Assembly (NCBI RefSeq): GCF_002127325.2
Contig: NC_035439.2
Location: forward strand, 146,823,709-146,887,708
From: Helianthus annuus
Lineage: Eukaryota; Streptophyta; Magnoliopsida; Asterales; Asteraceae
DNA length: 64,000 nucleotides
Reading direction: 5' to 3'
The notes under the pieces were generated by a model. That model was not told the DNA's origin and made no database searches. It worked only from the letters and a program-made list of their open reading frames with translations. Shown piece after piece: positions 31,902 through 42,204 of this stretch (its first letter is position 1; each line of letters begins with the position of its first letter). A program made the translations under genes and the position numbers.

Positions 31902-33752
31902 GGGATGCGATTAGTGTATGAGGAAAATTGGCAGGTTGAGCGGGTCGGGTATCGGGCCAACACGGGTGTGGTTGAAACGTGTCGTTTTAAGTACTAGTAA
32001 GGTTGCCTTAGCCCTTAGAAATTGTTTTGTTGTTTTTCATAAACAAATTTATAAACAATAAATTCGTTTAGTATGTTTGAAAACAATGGTACACAATATT
32101 ACCCTAATGCATTACATATTTAGGTGGTTGTATACATCTCTAGAATTTGGTGACTTTAAAGTTTCAAGCCGTTTGACTCGTTATCTTTTAGCTGAACCTT
32201 CTTAATTTGATCCGTTGTGAGATGAAAAACAGGGTTCTTCACGTATTGGAACGACTCGCTGATGCAGCTCAAAGATCCACATCCATGACCCGACCCGACC
32301 CACCCCTCTAAAATACTTCATATGCCCGATACTCAAGGTAAGAGTGTCACATTTTTTTCTTTCAGTTTTATCAAACAGAACCAGTTTGTAGATAATATAT
32401 TGTTGGATCTAATCCACTCTAACCTCTATCACCTGCAATTTTTCATCTTCACAATCGCAACTCACGTTTATCATGTTTAACATCCATGAGGATATATGCA
32501 AGCAATTTTACGGATGATGATATATAACAGTACAGAGCATGGAATGCACTAGATGAAGATTGCATACAAAAACAGTTCTGGGCGGAAATTTCGGGTCGAA
32601 CGGATGACTAAGGTTTAGAAAAGCATCATTTAAACCGGCTACCCAACCCGTCAAAAACGGTTCAGTTTGACCGGTTAATGCAGTTTGGGCCAGTTAACTT
32701 TGATACAAGAATGAACAATAAATATTCTAATTAACCCCAACTTATTTTCAAAAATCAAAACGATCATTACAAAGTTGATGGAGAGAGGAACTGACTATTT
32801 AAGATAAAGAAGAGGATTCAAAAATGTTCATTGAGCGGCGTAAAGATACATTACGACGTTGTTGCTTGATCAGGTAGTTTTTAAGGATACGACTGATATG
32901 TTCATTGAGCGGTATAAAGATGATACAAAATTCCATTTATAAACTACAACATTCCATTCAAAATTCTATTTATTTGAATACAAAATTCCATACGGGTCGG
33001 TTTGGATAAAACGGCCAACTTCCATTTGGAACATACAAAATTCCATACGCATTGGTTTGGATAATATTAATCAACTATTTTCTATACGCAATATTTTTAT
33101 GAACCAAGAACTTACTATGTGTTATTTTTTAAAACCAGATAAGAGATTAATTATAATAGATTCATTACAGTGGCAAAACAATCTGGTCGGGTCAGGTTGT
33201 GTCACGGTTCAGAACAGATTGTGGGAGAGTGAGTTCCGGTGGGTACACCATGGGGAGATGAGGTGTCGACAGTTGAAGGGGTTGATGCGGGTTCCGCCCC
33301 TCCCACTATAATGATATCCTGGCCATTGATCCGTGTAGAGGATGGTGTTTAGTGTATTTGGAAAATTGGCAGGTTTACCGGGTCAGGCATCGGGCCAACA
33401 CGGGTTCGGTTTATGTCATTTTAGTATGTGTCAAGCTGCCTTTATTGTCAGAAAGTTTTTTGTTCTTTTCTAAAAAAGATTTATAAACTATACATTTGTT
33501 AAGTATGATCTAGAAACAATTTTATGCGATAACTTAAAGCTTTAAATAACAGTGATTTATGGAGGTTGTATGCGTTAAACATAGACTTTGGGCGGCTTTC
33601 AACCCGTTTGACTGTTGTGTCTAAAATATGTGTAGAGGGAGAATTGGTAAACCATTTTCATACATCAGAAGAACACTTTATCCAACCGAATCAATAGCAA
33701 ATGCACCTTCAGAATTTATAAATGTGTTTCATATTCTTGTAATCTCCATGAC
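31902..33752. other. Duplicated kinase-locus flank, no intact gene
   Basis: The part 31905-32000 ('gaaaattggcaggttgagcgggtc', 'tcgggccaacacggg') recurs at 33340-33440. The part 32110-32200 resembles 33540-33620. Apart from the kinase fragment at 32223-32340 nothing coding is convincing. The short frame at 33057-33311 has no recognisable motif. Confidence 0.5.
32223..32340 (+). pseudogene. U-box kinase C-terminal fragment
   Basis: The sequence matches 34360-34475 of the U-box kinase gene (LERL..ADAAQRSTSMTRP), including the exon end followed by a GTAAGAG donor. A stop is present after the proline stretch and the U-box start is degraded. It is one of at least three partial copies of this gene in the window. 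Confidence 0.75.
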
Positions 33753-34733
33753 TTGAAAATTTTCCTAATGGGTGCGTGTGTGGGTCATGGCTGTTTGGTT
33801 TACGAGTACATGGAAAACGGGAGTTTGGACGAGCGATTATTTCGCAAAAACGACACACCACCTATCCCGTGGTTCGACCGGTTCCGTATCGTGTGGGAAG
33901 TAGCATCAGCTCTAAACTTCCTTCATAATGCGAAACCGAAATCCATCGTTCATCGTGACCTAAAACCAGCAAATATACTGCTTGATAAAAATCTCGTGAG
34001 CAAAATAGGGGATGTTGGTCTCTCAACAATGCTTCAATCGGACTTCTCTTCCACATCCACCATTTACAAAGACACGAGTCCAGCGGGAACCCTTTGTTAT
34101 ATTGATCCAGAGTATCAACGAACAGGATTAGTATCTCCAAAATCCGATGTATACGCTCTTGGTATGGTGATTTTGCAGCTGCTGACCGCAAGACCAGCAA
34201 TTGCAGTTACTCATGTGGTGGAAACAGCTCTTGAAAACGACGAGTTAGCCAGTGTGTTGGATCAAGATGCAGGCGAATGGCCGATTGATGAAGCCAAAGA
34301 GTTAGCATATTTGGGGTTGAGCTGCGCTGAGCTTCGAAGAAAAGATAGACCAGATTTGAAAAACAAAGTTCTTCCTCTATTGGAACGACTAAAAGCAGTC
34401 GCAGATGCAGCTCAAAGATCCACATCCATGACGCGACCCACCCCTCCTAACCACTTCATATGCCCAATACGCAAGGTAAGAATGTGACATTCTTTCTTTC
34501 AGTTTTTATCGAACAACACTAGTTTTTCATAATATAATGATGTTTTGATCCAGGATGTTATGGTTGATCCATGTGTTGCTGCTGATGGCTACACGTACGA
34601 TCGCAGGGCGATAGAGCAATGGCTTGAAGAGAGTGATAGCTCCCCGATGACTAATTTACCATTGACGAGTAGGAGCTTAACGCCTAATTACACGCTTCTT
34701 TCGGCAATCATGGAGTGGAAATCAACAACCTAA
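33753..34733 (+). CDS. U-box domain protein kinase (RLCK IX / PUB type), C-terminal half, two exons
   Basis: Exon 1 runs 33753-34475, the intron 34476-34553 has GT...AG ends, and exon 2 runs 34554-34733; phase is kept and 300 codons result. Exon 1 encodes the kinase from the hinge (CLVYEYMENGSLDERL) through HRDLKPANILL, the DVGLS activation segment start (normal for this group instead of DFG), and PEYQRTG to the end. Exon 2 completes a U-box that begins FICPIRK (DVMVDPCVAADGYTYDRRAI), an E2-binding ubiquitin-ligase fold. Full-length relatives (PUB33/35/51/52 type) are about 700-850 residues, with an N-terminal USP domain, a coiled coil and the kinase glycine loop and lysine. All of that is missing upstream, so the start given is only the first ATG. 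It is probably a 5'-truncated gene or pseudogene with an intact C-terminal half. Its 3' end faces RLP-2 about 370 bp away. Confidence 0.8.
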
Positions 34734-35104
34734 CCATTTGAGTGAGAATTTTGGATGCAACCTGATTTTTTTAGGATTGTTTTATGTACATTTGTTTGAT
34801 TTATCTATATTTTATATGGTCTTGTCTTGAACTTTGAGTATGAAAATTTATATAGTGTACATAGTTTTTTTTGGAACGATGATATATTATTATTAGAAAA
34901 AGGATCAGCGGGAAGTTGGTTTAACAATCACAAAGAAAGACATAACAAACCAACCCTACGAGAACCGAAGAGAAACACAACAATAAACATAAGCTTTATG
35001 AAAAGCAGACTCCAGGGGAACTACACCAAGTGACCCAGGAGCTGCTTTTTTATGGTTACGTAGAAAACATATCACAATAATACTTATACATAACATCATA
35101 AACC
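34734..35104. other. Convergent 3' flank between the U-box kinase and RLP-2
   Basis: The 371 bp between two stop codons on opposite strands. T-rich sequence after the kinase stop could carry its poly(A) site. Nothing else is recognisable. Confidence 0.5.
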
Positions 35105-38100
35105 TTATACCTTGATCAATTTCCTCATGAGACGGAAATATGTGATTTTCCATGATCTATTGAGTATCAATGAAACCACAATGACCCAAAAGCCAGTAAT
35201 AAATCCAAGCGCTATGCTAATAATCAACCCCCAATCTACTTTGTGTGATCCACCGTCTTCTTTTTGGTCGCTTGTTGTATCAGGTTTGTCAACATGTACA
35301 CAATCATTAGTTAGTGGAGCTCCACAAAGTTTGTTTCCAATGAAACTGGACTCATTGAAGCTTTGAATTTGTGTACCTGTTGGAATTCTTCCTGTCAAAT
35401 TGTTGTAGGACACGTTAAAGCTACTCAAGAAATTCAACCCTGACAAACTCATAGGAAGTTCCCCAGAAAGATTGTTTACAGATAAATCAAAAGATTCAAG
35501 TGATTTCATGTCTCCTATCTTATTCGGGATCTCTCCTGTCAATTGATTTCTTGATAAATTCAATGATTTTAACTTGTGGAGGGTCGTAAGCTCACTAGGG
35601 ATCTGCCCTGAAAACTTGTTTCTCGAAAGGTCCAAAAGCATGACTAGCCCTAGAAAAGATCTATAAGTGGCTTCTTTTCCCTTCATCACCAATTCATCAC
35701 CAACAAGAAAAGAGTGATCATCAAGATAGAATAATAATTGAACCTCTAAATTAGTTTCTTTGCCTGAAAGCACACTAAAGTTGTTGAAGCATCTAGGAAT
35801 ATTTCCTGAGAGGTTATTATCAGCAAGATCCAAGACTTGAACTTGTGAAAGATAACATAGCTGGTCAGGAGCATTTCCGTAAAAATTGTTGGTTCTAAGA
35901 TTGAGAATTTTCAACATAGTGAGTTTTATTCCAATCCATGGTGGAATGATTCCCGCAAGATTATTTCTTCCAAGGTCAAGGACCTTTAAGTATGACAAAT
36001 TCAATAGGGAAGAAGGTAATCCTCCTGAAATCTTGTTCCGACTTATGCCTAAAAATTGCAACAAAGGTATAGACCCCAATGTACTTGGAATCTCACCTGA
36101 CAAATAATTACCACTTAACCATAAGAGTACCAAGCTCGACCACTTCTCCCAACACTCTGGAATAACACCCGATAACTGATTATATCCCAAACTAAAATAT
36201 TTGGTCTTCTTCACACCATCGGAACAAACCAAATTATGTAATGATCCCACAAAATAGTTATTTGATAGGTCCAGAGATATTAAAGACGAACTGTTTGTGG
36301 AAGAAGGTAATTTCCCCCCAAAATTATTATCACGTAAGTTGAGCCAATGAACTGTAGGAGGGATGGACAATATATTGCCGACCAGATTATTGTTACCCAA
36401 CTCAAGGATCTGGAGGTTGGAGCAATTCCATAGGGTGGCCGGAATTCCACCTTGTAGAATGTTGCCGGAAAGGCCGAGGATGCTTAGCATGGACAATGAA
36501 CCAATCGCATCTGGGATCTTGCCGACCAAATTATTGTTATCCAACTCAAGGATCTGGAGGTTGGAGCAATTCGTTACGGTGCTTGGAATGTTTCCCGTGA
36601 AAGAGTTGATACGAAGGTCGAGTGTGCTTAGCATGGACAATGAACCAATCCCATCTGGGATCTTGCCGACCAGATTATTGTTACCCAACTCAAGGATCTG
36701 GAGGTTGGAGCAATTCGTTACGGTGGCCAAAATGTTTCCCGTGAAAGAGTTGTTACGAAGGTCGAGTGTGGTTAGCATAGACAGTGAACCAATCCCATCT
36801 GGGATCTTGCCGACCAGATTATTGTTACCCAACGCAAGGATCTGGAGGTTGGAGCAATTCCTTATGGTGGCCGGAATGTTCCCTGTCAAAGAGTTGTTAA
36901 AAAGATATAGTTCTTGTAATCTAAAGAGGCGCCCGATTTCAGGTGGAATTCCACCTTGTAGAATGTTGCCAGGAAGGCCGAGGATGCTTAGCATGGACAA
37001 TGAACCAATCGCATCTGGGATCTTGCCGACCAGATTATTGTTATCCAACTCAAGGATCTGGAGGTTGGAGCAATTCGTTATGGTGGCCGGAATGTTTCCC
37101 GTGAAAGAGTTGTTACGAAGGTCGAGTGTGCTTAGCATGGACAATGAACCAATCCCATCTGGGATCTTGCCGACCAGATTATTGTTATCCAACTCAAGGA
37201 TCTGGAGGTTGGAGCAATTCGTTAGGGTGGCCGGAATGTTTCCCGTGAAAGAGTTGTTACGAAGGTCGAGTGTGGTTAGCATGGACAGTGAACCAATCCC
37301 ATCTGGGATCTTGCCGACCAGATTATTGTTACCCAACTCAAGGATCTGGAGGTTGGAGCAATTTCTTATGGTGGCCGGAATGTTCCCCGTCAAAGAGTTG
37401 TTAAAAAGATATAGTTCTTGTAATCTAAAGAGGCGCCCGATTTCAGGTGGAATTCCACCTTGTAGAATGTTGCCAGGAAGGCCGAGGATGCTTAGCATGG
37501 ACAATGAACCAATCGCATCTGGGATCTTGCCGACCAGATTATTGTTATCCAACTCAAGGATCTGGAGGTTGGAGCAATTCGTTATGGTGGCCGGAATGTT
37601 TCCCGTGAAAGAGTTGTTACGAAGGTCGAGTGTGCTTAGCATGGACAGTGAACCAATCCCATCTGGGATCTTGCCGACCAGATTATTGTTACCCAACTCA
37701 AGGATCTGGAGGTTGGAGCAATTCGTTATGGTTGCCGGAATGTTTCCCGTGAAAGAGTTGTTACGAAGGTCGAGTGTGGTTAGCATGGACAGTGAACCAA
37801 TCCCATCTGGGATCTTGCCGACCAGATTATTGTTACCCAACTCAAGGATCTGGAGGTTGGAGCAATTCCTTATGGTGGCCGGAATGTTCCCCGTCAAAGA
37901 GTTGTTAAAAAGATATAGTTCTTGTAATCTAAAGAGGCGCCCGATTTCAAGTGGAATTCCACCTTCTAGAATGTTGCTGGTAAGGCCGAGGATGCTTAGC
38001 ATGGACAATGAACCAATCGCATCTGGGATCTTGCCGACCAGATTATTGTTATCCAACTCAAGGATCTGGAGGTTGGAGCAATTCGTTATGGTGGCCGGAA

Positions 38101-39328
38101 TGTTTCCCCTGAAAGAGTTGTTACGAAGGTCGAGTGTGCTTAGCATGGACAATGAACCAATCCAATCGGGGATCTCGCTGACCAGGTTATTGTTACCCAA
38201 CTCAAGGATTTGGAGGTTGGAGAAATTCGTTATGGTGGCCGGAATGTTCCCCGTGAAAGAGTTGTTATAAAGCCATAGTTCTTGTAATCTAAAGAGACGC
38301 CCAATTTCATTTGGAATTCCGCCTTGTAGATTGTTATCGTGAAGGGCAAGGATGCTAAGCATGGACAATGAACCAATCCCATCTGGGATCTTCCCGACCA
38401 GATTATTGAAACCCAACTGAAGGATCTGGAGGTTTGAGCAATTCGTTATGGTGGCCGGAATGTTTCTCGTGAAAGAGTTGTTATAAAGCCATAGTTCTTG
38501 TAATCTAAAAAGACTGCCAATTTCAGATGGAATTCTGCCTTGTAGACTGTTATCATGAAGGCTGATCATACGTAGCATGGACAATGAACCAATCCCATCA
38601 GGGATCTTTCCGACCAGATTATTAGAAGCCAAGTAAAGGATTTGGAGGTTTGAGCAATTCATTAAGGTGGCCGGAATGTTCCCCGTGAAAGTGTTGTTAA
38701 AAAGATATAGCTCTTGTAATCTAAAGAGACGTCCGATTTCGGGTGGAATCCCGCCTTGTAGACTGTTGCTGGGAAGGGCGAGGATGTTTAGCATGGACAA
38801 TGAGCCAATCGCATCTGGGATCTTACCAACCAGATTATTGTTACCCAAGTTAAGGACTTGGAGGTTGGAGCAATTCATTATGGTGGCTGGAATGTTTCCC
38901 GTGAAAGAGTTGTAAGAGAGACTTAGTTGTCGTAATCTAAAGAGACGCCCAATTTCAGGTGGAATTTCACTTGAAAATGAGTTGTTAAAAAGCTGAATGA
39001 CCCTGAGAAAGCTTAGATTTCCGACGGAAGGCGACAGCGTACCCATTAGGCCTCCAGATGCGAGGTTCAAGTGGGTGACTCTTTGGTGGCGAGGGCTGCA
39101 TGTAACGCCTTGCCATTGGCAGAAATCAGTGCTGGATTGGTTCCAGGAGGTCAAGAGACCTTGTGGGTCACCTTTAATCATGGATTTAATAGCAAGCAAT
39201 GCTAGACGATCAACGTTGGTGCCGTTCAGTGCTGGTGGTGCCTTGTGAATGGGTGTGGAAAATGCTGCAAGGTGTGTCAGGATGGCGAAGAGAAATGATC
39301 GCAAGAAAAGCAACCATTTGGCACTCAT
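35105..39328 (-). CDS. LRR receptor-like protein RLP-2 (1407 residues, about 50 LRRs)
   Basis: A single uninterrupted exon. Signal peptide about 1-25 (MSAKWLLFLRSFLFAIL); LRR N-cap about 40-85 (FCQWQGVTC); 46 LRRs; an island segment with LVMKGKEATY; four more LRRs; a C-cap (NKLCGAPLTNDC); an acidic linker; a membrane helix about 1366-1389; and an 18-residue basic tail. There is no kinase. By family it is a plasma-membrane receptor that needs a SOBIR1-type partner to signal. Typical RLPs have 20-30 LRRs; here LRRs 15-37 are near-copies, produced partly by a 504-bp repeat. The N-terminal LRRs resemble Xa21/EFR-type (LRR-XII) kinases, while the island and C-terminal part resemble EIX-type RLPs. 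The ATG matches the start of RLP-1. No defect is visible. The antisense frames are by-products of the repeat. Confidence 0.95.
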   Translation of the reverse strand: MSAKWLLFLRSFLFAILTHLAAFSTPIHKAPPALNGTNVDRLALLAIKSMIKGDPQGLLTSWNQSSTDFCQWQGVTCSPRHQRVTHLNLASGGLMGTLSPSVGNLSFLRVIQLFNNSFSSEIPPEIGRLFRLRQLSLSYNSFTGNIPATIMNCSNLQVLNLGNNNLVGKIPDAIGSLSMLNILALPSNSLQGGIPPEIGRLFRLQELYLFNNTFTGNIPATLMNCSNLQILYLASNNLVGKIPDGIGSLSMLRMISLHDNSLQGRIPSEIGSLFRLQELWLYNNSFTRNIPATITNCSNLQILQLGFNNLVGKIPDGIGSLSMLSILALHDNNLQGGIPNEIGRLFRLQELWLYNNSFTGNIPATITNFSNLQILELGNNNLVSEIPDWIGSLSMLSTLDLRNNSFRGNIPATITNCSNLQILELDNNNLVGKIPDAIGSLSMLSILGLTSNILEGGIPLEIGRLFRLQELYLFNNSLTGNIPATIRNCSNLQILELGNNNLVGKIPDGIGSLSMLTTLDLRNNSFTGNIPATITNCSNLQILELGNNNLVGKIPDGIGSLSMLSTLDLRNNSFTGNIPATITNCSNLQILELDNNNLVGKIPDAIGSLSMLSILGLPGNILQGGIPPEIGRLFRLQELYLFNNSLTGNIPATIRNCSNLQILELGNNNLVGKIPDGIGSLSMLTTLDLRNNSFTGNIPATLTNCSNLQILELDNNNLVGKIPDGIGSLSMLSTLDLRNNSFTGNIPATITNCSNLQILELDNNNLVGKIPDAIGSLSMLSILGLPGNILQGGIPPEIGRLFRLQELYLFNNSLTGNIPATIRNCSNLQILALGNNNLVGKIPDGIGSLSMLTTLDLRNNSFTGNILATVTNCSNLQILELGNNNLVGKIPDGIGSLSMLSTLDLRINSFTGNIPSTVTNCSNLQILELDNNNLVGKIPDAIGSLSMLSILGLSGNILQGGIPATLWNCSNLQILELGNNNLVGNILSIPPTVHWLNLRDNNFGGKLPSSTNSSSLISLDLSNNYFVGSLHNLVCSDGVKKTKYFSLGYNQLSGVIPECWEKWSSLVLLWLSGNYLSGEIPSTLGSIPLLQFLGISRNKISGGLPSSLLNLSYLKVLDLGRNNLAGIIPPWIGIKLTMLKILNLRTNNFYGNAPDQLCYLSQVQVLDLADNNLSGNIPRCFNNFSVLSGKETNLEVQLLFYLDDHSFLVGDELVMKGKEATYRSFLGLVMLLDLSRNKFSGQIPSELTTLHKLKSLNLSRNQLTGEIPNKIGDMKSLESFDLSVNNLSGELPMSLSGLNFLSSFNVSYNNLTGRIPTGTQIQSFNESSFIGNKLCGAPLTNDCVHVDKPDTTSDQKEDGGSHKVDWGLIISIALGFITGFWVIVVSLILNRSWKITYFRLMRKLIKV
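36476..37987 (-). repeat. 504-bp higher-order repeat inside RLP-2, three units
   Basis: The landmark GAGGATGCTTAGC recurs at 36476, 36980, 37484 and 37988, exactly 504 bp apart each time, equal to seven LRRs (168 codons). Within units the 72-bp LRR period is clear, and the sequence between landmarks is nearly identical except in the leftmost unit, which has more changes. The frame is kept throughout. Confidence 0.95.
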
Positions 39329-39369
39329 TTTTGGTAATGAATTTTATGGTATCTTGCTAAGTTTTTGCG

Positions 39370-39560
39370 ACCATATACTTATACAGAAGAAGAGGAGTGT
39401 CAATAGTCAACTTGACCAAGAAAAAGCCTGGAACTTTCTTTTCAATGGGTTAACAAAGTTTAGTGCGCCATAAAGGAACTTTGTCAATAACTTTTTCAAT
39501 GGGTTAACAATTTCCATGTGTCTCACGCGATAAAGGTAATAACCAAAGACTTGTTGACTT
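39370..39560 (-). promoter_or_regulatory. RLP-2 upstream region: TATA-like sequence and W-box-like motifs
   Basis: On the minus strand TATAAGTATA lies about 50 bases before the ATG (near 39373-39384) and is also present before RLP-1. TTGACY motifs occur at 39405-39410 (minus strand), 39412-39417 and 39554-39559 (plus strand). The two receptor genes share this block, but short motifs alone prove little. Confidence 0.35.
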
Positions 39561-39599
39561 CGCTTTTGCTGGGGAATAGTAGCACTCAAATTATGCGTC

Positions 39600-42204
39600 T
39601 CACAGGTAAATATTATTCACAACGCCAAACCCGAAAAGGGAGGCTGAAACAGAAAACTACATCAAATCAAATTTACACCAAATTTCCCAACTTAACGACC
39701 TATTTATAGACCGGTTCCTATCCCATAAAACTCGAGAGACTTAATATTTTGAATAATCACCTCCGGACAATCATTGAGATTCCTACCAAGCCATATGCAC
39801 CAACTAGTGACAACTATAACACCTTGAATAACCTCCTTGCACATAGTTTAAAGATGACTAATACCATTCACTATTTTTAATTAAATAATATTTTTATACC
39901 TATATCATTTTCAATTAAAAAGATATTAAAAAACAATAGAGGGGGGGTGTTCCCATATATTTACAGATAAAGAGTAACATTTTCTCTGTTTCACTCACAA
40001 GCACTCAAAACTACTCACAACCATTCCTTATAACATAACTAACTCACTCACTCACATAAATTTAACAACTTTTGTTAAAATAAGTAGGGGTGTTCAAGGT
40101 CTAGTTTTAACGGTTATCAAACTGTTAGTAACGATTTTTTGTTATCGAAAATAGAAACTGGACCGTTGAGACTTAAAACCAAACCAATCCAAAAAAGTTA
40201 CTAACATTGAAAATGAAAAATAAATGGGAACATTGTATAAAAAATTATATACAAGATAAAATGAAAAATAAAATTACAAAACAATGTATAATTTGATTTT
40301 CCTTACCCTCTCAATTTCAGAAATTAGAAAATTAATCTAATAGTTAGCAATGCAAAAAAAAAGGTAAAATAGGTGTGTAATTGGGATTTAGTTATTAAAC
40401 CAAGATATATTAATAACTAGAAGTACTAATTTATTCTAAAGTTTTCAATCAACATAAAGGGAGAGGATCAAACAAGAAGATTAGTTTGGGTATGAAATGT
40501 GGGAAACAATAATAGAAGGACATGTGACAAATAATAAAAAATATAGGGAGGGACATTTTAGTCAATCTCAGCTCATCTTCTATCTTTCTTTTTCTCTACA
40601 TATTCAAAACCCACAATCTTCAAAAATCCATCATATTCAACCTTTTCTTTACATTCTCTCTCTATAATCATTACATTATAATGCGATTTTCTTCATCAAT
40701 CAATGATTTAAACACTAAATCAACGTGTTCTTAAACTTTTTTGAAGAAACCTAATTCAGTTGCACACAATTTTCTCATTTTTCCTCGTGTTTTTTAAATG
40801 AATCAATCAACTCATTCGATCGTTAGTGTTTCTAGCATTCAAATTTCGCCAATCGTTGATGAAATCATAAGAAATCGGCTTCAATATGTGTAAGAAATCT
40901 AATTTCGTCAATCATTGCGTTTTACGATCTGGGTTTTTGAATTTCGCTTCACGTTCTAGGTTTTCAAATTACGTTTTACAATCTGGGTTTTTGAAAACCA
41001 CATCAAATCAAATTTACACCAACTTTCCCAACTTAACGACCTATTTATAGATCGGTTCCTATACCATAAAACTCAAGAGACTTAATATTTTGAATAATCA
41101 CCTCCAGACAAATATCGTGATTCGAGAAGTGCTTGTTAATTGTTATTCCTAGCAAGCCATATGCACCAACTAGTGACAACCATAAACCATAAAACTCAAG
41201 AGACTTAATATTTTGAATAATCACCTCCAGACAAATATCGTGATTCGAGAAGTGCTTGTTAATTGTTATTCCTAGCAAGCCATATGCACCAACTAGTGAC
41301 AACCATAACACCTTGAATAACCTCCTTGCACATAGTTTAAAGATGACTAATACCATTCACAATCAATTCTTTATCCTCATCCATCCATGTAATTACAATA
41401 AAAATCACTATTTTTTCTCTGTCATTTTTAATTAAATAATATTTTTTATACCTTTATCATTACATTTTCTCTCTCATTCACTCACATTCACTTTAAAAAA
41501 ATATTAAAAAAACTATAAGGGGGTGGGCTGTGTTCCCATATATTTACAGATAAAGAGTAACATTTTCTTTCACTTACAAGCACTCAAAACTACTCACAAC
41601 CATTCCTTATAACATAACTAACTCACTCACATAAATTTAACAACTTTTGTTAAAATAAGTAGGGGTGTTCAAGGTCTAGTTTTAACGGTTATCAAACCGT
41701 TAGTAACGATTTTTTGTTATCAAAAATAGAAACTAGACCGTTGAGACTTAAAACCGAACCAAGCCAAAAAAGTTACTAACATTGAAAATGAAAAATAAAT
41801 GGGAACATTGTATAAAAATTATATACAAGATAAAATGAAAAATAAAATTACTAAACAATGTATAATTTGATTTTCCTTACCGTCTCAATTTCATAAATTA
41901 GAAAACTAATCTAATAGTTAGCAATGCAAAAAATGTAAAATAGGTGTGTAATCGGGATTTAGTTATTAAACCAACATATATGTATATTAATAACTAGAAG
42001 TACTAATTTATTCTAAAGTTTTCAATCAACATAAAGGGAGAGGATCAAATAAGAAGATTAGTTGGGTAAGAAATGTAGGAAACAATAATAGAAGGACATG
42101 TGACAAATAATAAAAACTTCAGGGAGGGACATTTTAGTTTTATCTACATATTCAAAACCCACATTCTTCAAAAATCCATCATCTTCAACCTTTTTCTCTA
42201 CATA
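39600..42204. repeat. Duplicated RLP upstream block (two units)
   Basis: The sequence 39653-40640 ('catcaaatcaaatttacacc' to 'atccatcatattcaacc') recurs at about 40998-42195. Shared landmarks are 'gcaccaactagtgacaac', 'ggggtgttcaaggtctag' and 'gcaatgcaaaaaa'. The segment 40680-40990, between the units, is not repeated and holds no gene. Parts of the same family lie at 2575-2995 and 60917-61146. Confidence 0.75.
41063..41308. repeat. Exact-looking 123-bp tandem duplication
   Basis: The unit starting 'accataaaactcaagagac' occupies 41063-41185 and again 41186-41308 with no difference that I can see, so it is recent. It produces a small minus-strand frame with an internal repeat, which is not a gene. 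Confidence 0.92.

Noticed and set aside
36363..38270. 635-codon plus-strand open frame across RLP-2
   Set aside because: It is the mirror of the 72-bp LRR repeat on the opposite strand. The repeated phrase lacks stops, so the antisense stays open; it has no known motif and RLP-2 explains the region.
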